64,000 nt of DNA from NCBI GenBank assembly GCA_029207755.1, contig JARCOQ010000003.1, forward strand, positions 44,660,144 through 44,724,143, in the 5' to 3' direction. This DNA is from Chamaea fasciata. Taxonomy: Eukaryota; Chordata; Aves; Passeriformes; Sylviidae. This document shows, in pieces, positions 23,062-36,973 of this stretch. Numbering within the stretch: position 1 is the first letter of the stretch; the number at the start of each line of letters is the position of its first letter. The position numbers and the translations under genes were made by a program. The notes below the pieces were generated by a model. It saw only the letters and a list, made by a program, of their open reading frames with translations, made no database searches and had not been told where the DNA came from.

Positions 23062-25812
23062 CTGTAAGTAGAGGAAAGGACAGAAATTAATTCCATCAGA
23101 AAACATATTCCTTATAGGCAGAAGACTGGGGGAAAGAAGGGAGAGTTTCTTCCCTGTATCTCACCTCCTCCAAAAGAACTGAGGAATCAACACCCATGTA
23201 GGGCAGAAGGGAAAGAAAAGAAACTTAGTGAACTTCACTGAAACTTCAGCTAACAGCCCAGGACTCCAAACACTGACTTCATAAATCTAACAAGTAAGAG
23301 CCTCCAACAGAGCATTCTTTCCCACTGCACAAACCAAAGTTAACGACATTGTTCCAGCTTTTCCCTGTAACCTCTATGTGAGTTCCAACATTTGTCTGCT
23401 CCTAAAAGGTATTTGACCTGAAGCATAAGGGCAAAATATATAGCATTTACACAACATTGTACAGAAAACATATTCTGTACAATATAGTTTATTTGAACTA
23501 TACCATGTTATGTATTCCAACAATATGCAGATTGTTTCAAGGGGAAAAGAAAAAATTACTGAACTCAGATAATTTTGGGAGTTGCAAAAGTACAATGCTT
23601 TAGATTTACAACTAAACCAGACAGTATTTTCCTTCTGGGTAGCAGTCACTACTAGAGTGTGCTTAATTCAAGAGACAATTCTGCCATTGTTCAGGAGGAA
23701 ATACCAAAAATATTGGTTCTGCTTCCCAGACTGATTAATTTTGCTTTGGATGCTCAGCACTAGTACATGGAGAAACATTTAACTCAAACAAGACAAGAAA
23801 TGCAAGACTCAGCTGTAGAAAACTCTCAGGAGGATCAAAGAAGAAAGCAAAACAAAAACAGTAATCAGTGGTGGCAGCTATGGAAACAAGATGATTAAAT
23901 CCACATAAACCTCACTTAACGAGTGCTACAGCACATTTAACTCCTATTTCCATATAAACAGCAGAAGTAAAAGCTTCAAAAGTCGAATACTTTCATCATA
24001 TCCAAGGACAGAATGCAAAAAAAAAAAAAGCCATATAACTTTCAATGTAACGTTTGAATATAACGGATTGATTATTGTGTAATTATTAGGTAAAAAAAAT
24101 ATGACCCTGTAAGTAAAATCAAGTTTCTTTGCACTAATGGTACAGAAAGCTCCTTCTGGTAGCAAAACTGCAAACACTTACACATTTAATGACATTCACT
24201 GTAGAAATAGCAAAAAAATTCTTACCAGAATCACTTTGCCAGCTTAACACATTTATCTCCTATCTGGAAGAACAAGCAAATATATTCTGGAAATTTCACT
24301 CTTGGTTCACCTGTTTTTAGAAACAGAAAAATATCATGGTTAATATTATTTTTAAAGTTATTTTATGATACCTATTTGAAACTTAGGAAGAGTCCTTGAG
24401 GGGTTTTTCGAGCTTTAAAGCTCTGTTTTTCATTTTTAGCTCAAGATTGTGCACAACTGAAATCCGATTACAGAGAAAATAATTGGCATACATGAGATAA
24501 GTTAACGTAATAAAATCTGTTCATTTGTAAAACGCAAAATGAGCTAGGTACACAAGTTTAAATAATTCTCTCTAGAAACAGCACAAGGTTTTAGTGATCA
24601 CTACCTGCATATATAATATTTGAAGGACTTGCAGCTCCAGGTACAAGTGAGGGATGGAAGAAGAACTGAATTATGCAGTCAGGTGTTGACGCAAATGCAT
24701 CTCAAATCTGTCCTAGTCTGTCCTGACAGAATACCAATTCTCTATTACACTAAGCACTAGGGAAGATGTAGTTAATAGAAATTGAAAACTTGTCAGTGTG
24801 AAACTCATCATTTGGAAATCTTTCACTGGGAATGCAAAGAGTAGTAACCAAGAAAAGCCTCAAAAACATTAAAATACTAAAGGTCTCCAGGTGAGCACTC
24901 AAAAGACATTAATTACATCCACAGTTAATTGTGAGAAAAAAACCAAAACACAACAGATGGGGAGAGGGGAAAAAAGGAAAGAAAAACACAGAACTCATTG
25001 GTTTAGTATTCTCAGATGGGAAGTAAATAAAAATTTCAGCTTAAAGTTATGATGAGCATGAACGTTACACGACAGACTTCCTTAAGAAAAGGCACAAACA
25101 CTATAGGTCACCCAGGCAAGCACCAAATAATTGACCTCCTTTTGACTGCTAGGAAACATGTTTCATCCACAGCCTCAGAAAAAACTAACTTTCCCATTCA
25201 GCTAACAGTCACAATTTATTGAAATAGCACAGTTTAAGCAGCTACTGGTTTTGCAGTTGCACCAGACTAACAGACACAGAGATAAGCTGTCCATCATGTT
25301 TTTGTGTCCTTCCAGCTGAAGCTTCAGTCTCCTGAACTGCTTGCCTGGTTACATGGATTTAACACACGCTGCCATATTCTGTCAAAAGGGTGGATTCCCA
25401 ATCTTAGTAGCAGGATAAAGTATGATTTTGTTGCCATTAACACATAAAGACATTAAGCATATATTCTTAATTTAATATAGAATGGGTAAGGAATAAAGAT
25501 GCTCTGATTCTACAGTGCAGAAAAAAAAATTGTAAAGAGATACCGTGCTGGATAATGGGAAACTTCTTTTAGGATTTGTTTCAACAAGTGCTAGCTAGTT
25601 CTGAGTTGTATTTATTTCTTTTCCTGCAATGAAGTTTTGAAACAGACTGACAGCACAAACCTATCTTTGCAACAGCTGGTGGTACAATCTAACTGAGCCG
25701 TATGAGAGCAGAAAGAAACCTACTAGAACATTGTACACAGTCCCAATGAGACATTAACAGTTTTACAGTTCTGAAATACACTGTGTCAGGGCTTCACATA
25801 GCCAACCCCAGG

Positions 25813-25855
<43 letters not shown>
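25813..25855. repeat. Poly-A tract, 43 uninterrupted A
   Basis: A pure homopolymer between CCAACCCCAGG and GCCATTTCATTTGC. It is too long for chance. Avian CR1 does not leave poly-A tails, so this is either slippage expansion, the tail of an unrecognised retrocopy on the plus strand, or a consensus/assembly artefact. The roughly 200 bases before it do not resemble a known gene to me. Confidence 0.9.
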
Positions 25856-25856
<1 letters not shown>

Positions 25857-28800
25857 CCATTTCATTTGCTAGAAGAATATGACTACCCTAATCCATAAAA
25901 ATCACCTCTACTACATAGTATTTATTTATAAAAGGAAAAAACTCACAAGTTAAAAAAAATCACTTCACTGTGAATAATCTGATATTCTCCTGCCCTTTTC
26001 ATGCTCATCTTTGCATCATGTCCATTATTCAACCTGTATCGTGTCTGCCCTCTGACCCCTTTCTGCACCACCTCTCAAGGGAGTTATTTCCTATTTACTG
26101 TTGTGGTAGAAACTGATTTCTTGCATTTTCTCTGAACTTCTTTTCATTTTTATGAAGTTCCTAATCAACTGAGCATGTTAAAGTGTAAAACTGTCTTGTA
26201 CTTCAGTGGACTTCGAAAGAAAATATCAAAATTGTCCTTAATAGGATGGAACTCAAAAATAAGACCAATTTAGCTATCTTGAATACTGAATCATAAGTAT
26301 ACTAAATTTGCATCATGCTAATGATTAGACGTTATCTCTAACAACAGTAGAATTTGTGGAAAGAAGGAAATGCAACAAAAGCACAGTCAGAACTAGTACA
26401 CTAGTACTAGTATAGTAGAGTGAACTGGGCCTTTTCCTTAGTTATGTTTTCAGCAATACATTGCCCAGAAAAACCTGGAATGTCCACTAAATAGCAGCAT
26501 CATAATAAAACACAGTACTAAGTCAAAAGCCCATAACACTGGTTTATCACTTTCAGAAACTGTTCCCCAAGAGCTACAGCAGGAGTAAAAGACAACTAGA
26601 TAACATATAGCTACATGAAGATGTTCATTTATTTACCTTTCCCAGCTTTCTGTTTCAGGTAAGAGATAAACATTGACCAGGCATGGCATGGCTACAAGTC
26701 CTTTTACGTACAGACTGCAATGAAGCTGCTTTTTCAGTAGCTACTAAAATTAATGCTTTGAAAAAAAACCCTTAGTTTCTAGAAGACATTGTGCAATCAA
26801 GTTTTTTCTGGCCTCCAGTTCAAAACTTGCAGCCTTTTCACCCATTCTGTAGAATAAAGTATATATACAAGTCATCTCTGGCCAACAAACACTAAATTTA
26901 GTTTATACAGTATTCATTTCAATTAGCAAATGTTTATTCCAGCCTCATAGCTGGTACTTAATGTTTACGCTCTGGAGAGCACACTTGTTACCTTTTCAAG
27001 GATTTTAACATTAATATATCAATCATTATTTAATCAGATTCAGTCCGGGGTTCAACTTTCAATTTAAGTTCAAGCTTCTATTAGCAGAGGACACATACAT
27101 AATGAAGAGCATCAGCATGTTATTAACACTAAGACACCCCACAAGAGGCTTCTGCTACTGTAGCAGAGATTGTCAGGGTTATTGCAGAAACTAAGTTTAG
27201 CTTGTTAGTGGCAGACAGCAATTTCGATTGTCTGGTTAAAGAAATTCACTAACAATTAGACTAAGAATTAAAACCTCTGTGCAAACTGGGGAAGAAGAGA
27301 AAGTGCATAAGAGCATGCAATAGAGAAATACACATGCAGTGTGGCCTGGAATGAAATGGGAAGTACAGTGCTGCCTTGAAATCTGTATGTGGTGGGAAAA
27401 TGCAAGTAAAGGCTGGGAGTAATGCATCACCAAAATCAGCGTTCTTCCTTTCCTGTTCTTTTGATATGATTCAAAACTTTACACAAGCTGGAAAGAAATA
27501 CCCAGCTGACATTGCCAAAATAGGCTACACAGCAGGAGCAACACAGACAGAAAGAAAACAGGAACCTGCAGTTTAAGCATCTCAGAAAGCTTGAGACACT
27601 TTGATGCTTTGCATCACTGATGCAGGGCAATCAGCCAAAAGAATACAAAAGCTTACAAAACACAGTGAACATTTGCTAACCATCCAACAACTCGGTCAAA
27701 ACATGAGCGAACAAGAGCAAAACCAAGACATTTTAAGTTTGGTTCATTCTCAAAGCAGACATACCAGACAGCACTCCAACTCCACAGAAGACCTCCTGCT
27801 TAATATTTTCAACCACTTTCTGCACTGTCCTCTGCTAATATTTATTAACTACTTGCAGCTACAGAAGCAGAAAAACCTATTACATACTAAGGCAGTGCTG
27901 CTCCAACCATGACATTGCATGTGATAAAACCTCTTAACACACAGAATTTATTAAAAGACTGCAGGTAACTGTCAATTTTTTGGCACAGTGCTATTTTTGA
28001 CCAAGTATTTGATTTCATCAAGGAGTTCAGTAACCAGCTTTTGGCCTTATGTGTGATCCACTAGACCAATGTTATTTCTGAACAAGTCATTCAGAGTCTC
28101 TCCCCCTGGAACAAAGAAAAAGGTGAAAACCAAAAATACTTGGTATGTTTGGATAAATAACACCTGCACTGTCCTTTAAACAAGCCAGGGAAGTGTGCCA
28201 AGTGCACAAGTAAACAAGTATTATTTTAATGAACCCTCAAAAGTATGGTGAGACCATCAGGGTAATGATGTTTCAGTATGCACAAGCGTGTTTATGTCTG
28301 TATAATCTTAATATTGCCACTTTGTGTATTAAGTCCCATCTCACTTAAGGAGGATGTTTGTCTTGCAACACCTGAAGCTTGAGAGTCCTGCTTCTCCAAG
28401 TATTGTAAGCGTTCTATAGGTATGTTGTTTACTTGTGTTCTACCGCCACGGCATTAAAAATTTAATCCATGAAGCTCAGTCCTTATACAACCTGAGAATT
28501 AGAAAATTTCTACCTTTTGTGGATGTGCAAGCATTTTATCTTACACTGAAAAAAAAAAAAAAAAGATTTAAAGGAATTATCTGTGCTTACTGAAAATAAT
28601 AGTCCTTAAAGAAATAAAAACAGGCATTTTCATATTGTGTATGGTTAGGGAACACTGACATGATGGCTAAACTAGCCATTCATCACGTAGAATAGGAATG
28701 CCAAGGGAAAAAAACAAAAGACATCAGACAAATAATAAGCCAGGTTTGTTCAAATAAAAGAAACAGGTGTTTTCCAAAATACCTGTCATGTATATATTTA

Positions 28801-31800
28801 TAAAATCAAGTCAGCAAACATACCCAAGGCTACAGACCCTTTGAGGTACAGGTACACAGAGGCATTACAGCAGGTGCAGCCAGGTGACCTTCTCAGAAAC
28901 AGGGCTGTCATCCTTCTGATCAAGACCCAGACCTGTGGTGTACCACACAGTGAAATAAGAAAGAAAAAGCCAAACCCTTGCTTACTCCCAAATTATAATT
29001 TCCCATGGATTTTCAGGCCTCAGGTTTTTTTGATAGCTGGAAATCAAACTCGTGGGTAATGTCTTTGGGCACAAAGATGGTTGCAGACTATACTTCCAAA
29101 ACCTGGTCAGCTTAGTCTTTCAAAATATAACCTATAAGGTATTTGCTAGAGTTTAATCAGCATCCTGTGATATATTCTGACCTGTGTTTATGTCTGCTCT
29201 CCCCAACACGAACGTTTCTAGAATTTCACTTGTCTAGCATAACTGTTGGTGAGACCAGCTCTAAATGATAGGATTATTACTCAGAGGTATCTCAGATTAA
29301 CATGTACACATTATTCTTATACACACACCCCACCCCCCCAGTTCATGTTTTTCTGTTCAAGTTTCCAAAGTGTCATCTTGGGACATTTTTTCTTGCTAAA
29401 ATTCAGCAGGTTGTCAGGTTCTGCCTTGAGTTATGAAGAACAAAATTCCTTTAAAAGTTAACAGATTATCAACAATTTCCTCCTTTTGAGTCTGGGGGAA
29501 ATACCACTGAGACAGAGCTAATGGCGAAGAATCCCACAGGCTAGCTGCATATTAGACAAGTGCTTTGAGACAGCTTCTCAACTTCATGTGGAATTTTATT
29601 TAGTCATCAAACAATATGAAACACCTGTGAATACATTCTTGTCAAGCCTGAAATCAAGCAAAAAGAAATGAGAGATGATTCATCTAACAAGATAAAAAGT
29701 ACAACACTAATGAAAGACAGGCTCTCAAACAACCACCTACACTCAAGTTATACATTAGCCCTGTATACATGCTATACTCAAGTTTATGCTAAGATTGTGG
29801 TCTTAGACTAACCAAAGTCTTTAACAACAACATGGTTGTCATCCAAATTAAATCCATTCCAGTTCATTTAAAATTTTCATATTTCAGACCACTGCATATG
29901 GGCACGGAGAGTAAGCATTCCTTACAAGAGGCATGGGGAAAGCCGGGGCCCTTCAAAGATAATCATTGTAGCACTAACTGTGTCAAAAACAAATACGCCT
30001 GCTCTCATGGACTTCAGCTAAAAAGCACTGAAGAACACAGTGCTGCTACCAATATCATGAAAAAATGCTGCCAACAAGCTTTGTTAGCAGAATTGAAGAC
30101 TAGAATCTCTTTCTGATCTTATCTAAAGCGTCAGAGGCCAACATCTCTGGAAACACATGGTACTAAAGGAAGGAACTGAAAAATATTTCACCACAATCTA
30201 TGAAAGACCAGTAACTTCTTACAAAAGAAAAATGAAGGATGAAGATCTGTAAAACATTTGGCAGTGGCAAGGCAATAAGTGAGTGAGCCTTGTTCTGAAA
30301 GCTACTCAAGAGTGCAAACGAGTTCTTCTCCTAATCAAAATACATACAAGTAATACTCCTAAATACCTTCTTCCATACTTTAGGTTTGATACTTTAACTG
30401 CAGAACTGACTACAAGCAAGCTTTAACAGTCAAGGCTGCACAGTAACAACTAAATCTAAAGATCAAGACTAACCTCCACAGACTGTAAATTGAAAGGAAA
30501 GCAGCAGTCTACTACTATGACAGGTAAGTCAGAAGTTCAGTGCCACAGCCTCCAGTACTGAGCCCAGAGAGAGCAGCCCTCCATGACCAGGCAGACTTTG
30601 TGGTATGCTCTTACACTAACCCACAGTACTGGAGATAGTGGGGTCTCTGTGACCGCAGCTGAGGCCACACCACAAGTTGGCAGACCACCCTGCATTTTGA
30701 ACAACAGATGTCTGCTCCAAACATGAGCTAGAGGATCATGCAAAACTTTTTGTAATTTATGATCTTAGACACTTTGATTGTACCAATACTTGGAGAAAGA
30801 GAAGAAGTAAAGATTTGAGCACTCTTGAGTGCTTGAGGCGCTCTTGCTGAAGGGATATGAGTGAGTAAAGGCTATCCTAAATGAAAGCTTAGTAGTTAGA
30901 GGATTAAAACTACAAAGTGCTTAAGATAAGTTTTGACATTGTGACTAAAGGACCCACTAAGAGAAATTAAGAGGGGAAGATCAATGATCAGAATTTTTAA
31001 AAAAAAAAAGTCATTAAAGGGCTGGAGACTAATTCAACTTCAGAATCTTTAAAACTGGTCAGTGGAGTTGGTGTTTTCTATTAGAAACCAGATGCATACA
31101 GAACGATAGGTAAACACTTCTAAAAGTGGCAATTTAAAAAGTTACCTATATAACTGAGAGTTACATATAGTGCTATTCCTGTTAAGCTCAGTATGCCAGC
31201 TTTTTACTAAGTGAGAACAGCTTTGGTGGTGTTAGGGAAGCAGACCCTGTATTTCCTCCAGGCTCTACAGCAAAGAGGCATTTGCTTCAGCTGTCCCTCT
31301 TGCACTGAACTCGATCCAGACGTTCCAGTCAACATTCCAGATAACTGCAGGCAAAATGACTCACATCATCTCACTTCACATAGCTTTTCTCCAATGGAAA
31401 TGCAAATAAGGAACAGCAAGGGTTTTTAACTTTTTTGAAGTTTAAACAGCACTCCAGATTTTTCAAGGAGTACAGACTCCAACAGAAAAATTATAATTAA
31501 TAATTACACTTTACTATATATAATAATGACCAAAAATATGATGTTTCCCAGTATACCTATTACTGGATAGACAAACATTTAACAAAATGCTGAATCATCA
31601 GAGAAAAACCCTTAATCCACCAAAATGCAGAGAAGAAAACTGGCCAAACTAGGAAGTCCCCAATTATAAATATGTATCACTCATGAATACACACACACAC
31701 AAAAAAAAAGATTTTACACTGCTGAGATGCATGAAGGATGCCAGATGAGGGCACATACATAGGCAAGTAGCATTTTTCAGTAAGCAAACATCCTATCATA

Positions 31801-34800
31801 ATTTTCGCTGCAAATGCTAAGGACTTAGCGGGACACCAATAATCAAATTTGCTTTATAACTGATGTAATTTAGGCTTCTAAAAATAGTTCTGGAGTAATT
31901 AGGAGTACCTTCTGGAGTGGAAAATACACCCCCACATCCCCCCCAGCATTTCCTCTATATATTCAGACACATAAAGGAAGTTTTCTGCTTTCCTTTGATC
32001 TTTTCTTAATTGAAACATGCAAATACAAAGTGAAACTACACATTCATCACTGACTCAAACCTCCCCATATCATTGAAAGATGCAAGTGATACAAAGAAAA
32101 ATGATAACAATCATGTAACATAGTTTTACACTTGAGGGCTTTTGCTTTGTTTTCTCTACAGCAAATCACAAGAACATTTGATCTCCGTTCTTGGAAAGTA
32201 GGATTGTTAAACACCCTTGCCTTCCAACAGAAGGACTAGCACTTTTTTGGTTAATTTTAAGACTATTTCAGTGTCTGTTTAATGAATCAAAACTGGACAG
32301 AGGTCAACTTCCGAAATCTTATAACAATTATTATATTACTGGATTTTTATCAGGTCCTGCAACAGAATTATAAACTGTCAGGAACATTTCTTGTTCTAAA
32401 TCTCAAATGTTTACCTTACTAATTCATCTTTTTCCAGAATTAAGGCATTAAGAACTATTCATCCCTTCAGATTGCTGTTTCTGTTACACAATCCTCATCT
32501 TTTAGTTAATACACTAAGGTCTACCAAATCAGTAGCTAACTAAAATTAACAGATCTAGTTACATACTTTTTGTCATTTATTCCCACAAAGAACATAAAGC
32601 TTTGGCAAATTCCTCCACAATACTGAAGAGGAAGAGATGATGTCAAGTGTTTGCTGAAATAAAACTGCACAGAAGTTAACATCAGTTTCAATACTTCCAA
32701 CAAACCCCTGCATTTGGCACTACCTGACAGTAATTCCTCCTGATATTTCATCTTTCCAACTTTCTCTTGGGAAAACAGAAAGGTTTTTCTCTACTGACAA
32801 AAGCTGAAAAAATCAGAAACTCCCTCCTCCCACCTCCCAGTTAGTACTTCATGCTCCCATACTTTCCAATGGAGCATGGTGACAGCTTCTAACTGAAGCC
32901 AAGGAGCTCAACTTTCTGGGCGCAGGGAAAGAGAGCAAAGAACTCATAAACGTGAGAATTTAGCTGAGATTGTCAGAGTGGTTGAGCAGGCAGCTGAGAG
33001 TCTTCCACCATCTTTTGCAAAGCACCATTCGTGGCTTGCCTTCCACTTCCCACCTTTTATATTATCCAGGAATGGTTCAACAACCCCACAGAAACACAAG
33101 TGTCACAGGGCAAGGCCCAGATGTCTGCAGGGAGCTACACAAGCTCAGAAGTGCAGAAGACAACGCTTTCCCACTGCATGGTCACTGCAAAACCACAGTA
33201 AGAGCAGGCAGCTGGGAGTTATTTATGGGGGAGAAGCTGACTAAGAAACAGAGGACAGAAAAGCAGAAGAATAGAAGGCCTGGCTCCTATGTAACACACC
33301 AAAATCACAAAATCCATGAGGTACAGAATATGAAGGAAGATTCAACGTGCAGTAGTGGCTAAAAAAAGCTAGAGCAAGTTTAGAGAAATATCCAAAACAA
33401 AGATACAGTAGAAGTTCCAGCAGGTACAGGCACCAAGATCCAGCATTATTCCTGGACCTCACTACATGGATGACAGTATTACACACTTATCCCTTCTTCA
33501 ACATATATAAGCTAAGTAATTTCACAGGGATTTTTTTCCATTTTGCTCTCTTACTCAGCATCAGATTTAATCTGTATCTTCACACAACACAGTTACCTAA
33601 CAATCACACTGAGAAGATTCACACTTAAATAATTGGCACTAAAAAAACCTGACTTCCAAGAAAAACAGATTTTAATCAGACCCCAGGCTATAAACATGAA
33701 ACAAAGAGCTAATAGCTTACAGCAAGAAAAAAACTTAAGACTACATAGAGCCTTCTCCTTTCCCATCACACATTTCAGTATCACTTCTGTATAGAGTGCT
33801 CCCTTTGGAAGCAAGACTTCACCTTGCACTAATTTCAAAGTCCCTGAGAGCCATGTTCAAATGCAAGACCTGAATGCAAACAGAGGAAGAGAAAAACTGA
33901 TTCAGCACATACCACACTGCTTTGTTAGTTCTCCACAGGCCACGACAGTTGAATCAGAAACTGTGCTGAACCTCAGTAAAAGGCCCCATCTCCAAAATGC
34001 AGCCAGGGTAGAGTTATACAAGACAGCTCAGCCCACCTGACAACTCATGACTAGCAAGAAGGTGCTTCTGTTCTTCCCCAGCACCTCTTCTCTTCCTCTT
34101 AACTCCAGCACTCCACTCATCCAGTTCCTTCTTGATGTGGCCCACCCCAACAGCTTTGCAAAAAACTAGGGGTTTTTTCAGCTGGATTTGTTGTTGTTGA
34201 ATTGCCATATTGAGGGATCAGGCAGTTGTCACTGTCAGTGAAGGGAAGGCTGCAGGAGGGAGATTTCCTCCTTCAGCAGTATCAAGCTACTCAATCAGCT
34301 TAGCAAGCTCAGACAAACCAGTCCAAATCACACAACAGAAGTCTCTTCTACCTGATCTTGTCCCAGGTGTACCATCCTCAGATCAGTGCTGTCACAGGAA
34401 CCTATAGCTGCAGTGACACCAGCTCAACTACTTGATACTATCTGAAGGCCCATGAACCTTCAGCAAGCAATGATTTGCCAAAGTACCTGATATTTTCACA
34501 ACCATCTCTGAACTGGAAAAGAAAGCAAGAGACAAAATAATCCCAGGCATATATACATAAAGGCTTCCTTCCACTGCATATTACAATCCTTTTCTAACAA
34601 TAAAATCCAATTTTCCAACAAACATAGCAAAAAAAAGATGCAGTAGTGACATCTCATACAACAGCTACTACAGCTCCCAGCTAAGGAAGCCCACAGAGTT
34701 TGAGCTCCCCACTCCTCAAAAAGGAATAAAACAGGTATTAGTGCGGTCTTGTCAACAACAGCTGTTCACTGCACAGAACTGCAATTCACCCAGAGAGGAC

Positions 34801-35400
34801 AAGCAGGCGTGTTCTGGACAGCACTTCCTGGTGCAGCAGAACCCTCGTACAAAATGATCATTTCACCCTACATTCCCCTCTGCTCCTTTCTGCCCTCAAA
34901 AGACAAGGATCAAAATTAGTTTTGCTTCATATTTCCTCCATGGGCAATATTATCTTATTTGAAAAGAGACCACCATGGCAATGGCAAAATTCTGCAAGTA
35001 CAAAGGAAATATTAAATGACCAGCTGCAAGGGTGTACAATTTCATACTAATAAGGAAGCACCATGGTCTATTACAAAAATCACTGACAATAGAAATACAG
35101 AGCTGAGCTTCCTGAAGTGCTTGTTCATGGAATCACAGTATTTCCTTATGCTCTTTGAGCTCGGCTGCAAAGAGAACTATATGAAAACAGCTACTTTCAG
35201 TAAGCGTTAAGAATGCAGTTTCTCTTTCCCACTGTTTACATATCCAGTGTCTAACTTTCCAACAGATCCTATACTATTGTTCAAAGTAGTCACAGGCTCT
35301 TTCCTTACTGTCTTAAGCTGCACTAACAACTGATGTGGTAGCACATGAAAAACCAACCAGGGACTACCAGAAAGGAGGAAGCAAAAGAAGCATCAAAGAA

Positions 35401-35463
35401 GAATCTTAATTAAATGGTTATTAACCTTACAGAATCTTAATTAAATGGTTATTAAACCTTACA
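35401..35463. repeat. 31-bp tandem duplication, two copies
   Basis: A 31-nt unit (35,401-35,431, starting GAATCTTAATTAAATGG) is repeated immediately at 35,432-35,463 with one extra A in the second copy. The near identity implies a recent duplication or an ongoing VNTR. It lies in the first intron of LYST. Confidence 0.95.
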
Positions 35464-36810
35464 TTTACCTTCTTACAATCAAACATTTTTTATGGAAATC
35501 TGTCTTTGAGTATGGTTAAAAAAAGTCACAGGGCAAGGAGAAAGGGAAGGCAGGAAGTGAGTGACATCAAAAAAGCTCCTCTTAAGAAATCTGTACACAG
35601 TCTTATAAACCAAGTGGCAACTGACTTCCTGTGGCAACTGGCTTTGATTTTAGAAGTATTGAAAACTATATGCTTTTAGCTTGCAAGAGTCTCTCCCCAA
35701 AGGACAACAAGGAAGAACAATTAAATTTAAAAATCCTAGAAAATTATGGGGTTTTTTCCTTATCTATGATAATACATGAAAACAATATTATTTTTCATTC
35801 ACTCTATTTTAAAAATCCACCAGAAACTCTCAGAGCCAGTAAACCAGAGATTTTCTAATGCACCTGAGAGAATGCTTCCTTCTTTGCACTTCTGGTCTGC
35901 GAGCCAACAATACAGGCAGAAAGGAGACTCAAGAATATTTTCCTGAGTCCTTATCACCCTGTACCTCCATTATGATAAAAGCTCTATGCAGACATGGTCT
36001 CCTGTCCAAGCAAGCAAAATCTGATCCTTCCTTTAGGAAAGGTTATATGTTCCAGACACCTCTTTTCTGCTACCTAGCACAAGATTATGATACACATGAC
36101 AAAAACAGAGAGTTGTCCACCACCTCATCAGCAACAGTACACAAGCTTGTGCGACTAGCTCCAAGTTTCCTGTAGATCCTTATAATGAAGTCTTATTCAC
36201 ATGACACTACAAGCAAGAAGAAAAAAAAAGAAAAAAGTCTGCCATCCAGTTTTTCTTCTTTAGCCAGTCCAATTTATAAGCACATTAGATGCTTTTCCAA
36301 CTCCTAGGCCATGACATTCAGTCATCTGATCTTTCTGAATTTCTTCAATTGCTCTGCTGTCTCTCATACAAGAGGTTTTATTTTCACTTCCAGTGATGCA
36401 CTTGCTTTTCTTGCCTTCTCCCTTCACTGCAGATGTCAGTAAAAAGGCAGCTCTTTAGTTCCTCTGGGGATATCAGGCAAAATCCAATTCTTAGATGCTT
36501 GCTTTCCTCTCGGAGAAGCATCTTTGAACATTCTCCTCACACTCAAAGAACATGGAGAAGAGTTCCCATCGCTCCTCTGTCCACTCATTTTGATGCACAC
36601 TTTTGAAAAAGGGCAGTCCAGGTGCTGAAACGCTGCGGTTCTTGTATATTCCACGTCCGCCAGCGTTATCAGGTTTCCGTGAACAGCCCACGTTTGCTTT
36701 TCTTCAACCCTAATGTGCAACACACGCCCGGCCGACAGCAAAGGCTTTGTGTCCGCGCCGACACCTCGCCCAGCGCTGCCCACCGCAGGCAGCGCACACG
36801 GAACGGGTCG

Positions 36811-36973
36811 GGCTGGAAGGGACCACAGCGGGGCATTTGCTCCAAGCTCCCTGCTCAAGCAGAGACATGCTAGAGCACGTGGCACGGGATTGAGACCAGG
36901 CGGTTCCTGAACATGTCCAGTGAGGGAGACTGCACAACCTCTCTGGGCAATCTGCTCCAGTGCTCGGTCACCC
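36811..36973 (-). mobile_element. CR1 LINE 3'UTR fragment at the CpG-island edge
   Basis: About 163 bp matching the reverse complement of the CR1 3' region: GGCTGGAAGGGACC, CCCTGCTCAAGCAGAGACATG, GGAGACTGCACAACCTCTCT and GCTCCAGTGCTCGGTCACC are characteristic blocks. Both the body of the element and its 3' tail are truncated. It sits in sense orientation with LYST, just inside the first intron, where the GC-rich island begins. Confidence 0.85.

Noticed and set aside
23052..23096. Upstream in-frame Met at 23,096 as the LYST start
   Set aside because: It lies upstream of a strong polypyrimidine acceptor ending at 23,062, so it is intronic; the ATG at 23,054 matches the known LYST N terminus.
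26391..26420. Cluster of ACTAGT palindromes
   Set aside because: A short AT-rich run of overlapping CTAGTA words; nothing beyond local simple-sequence structure.
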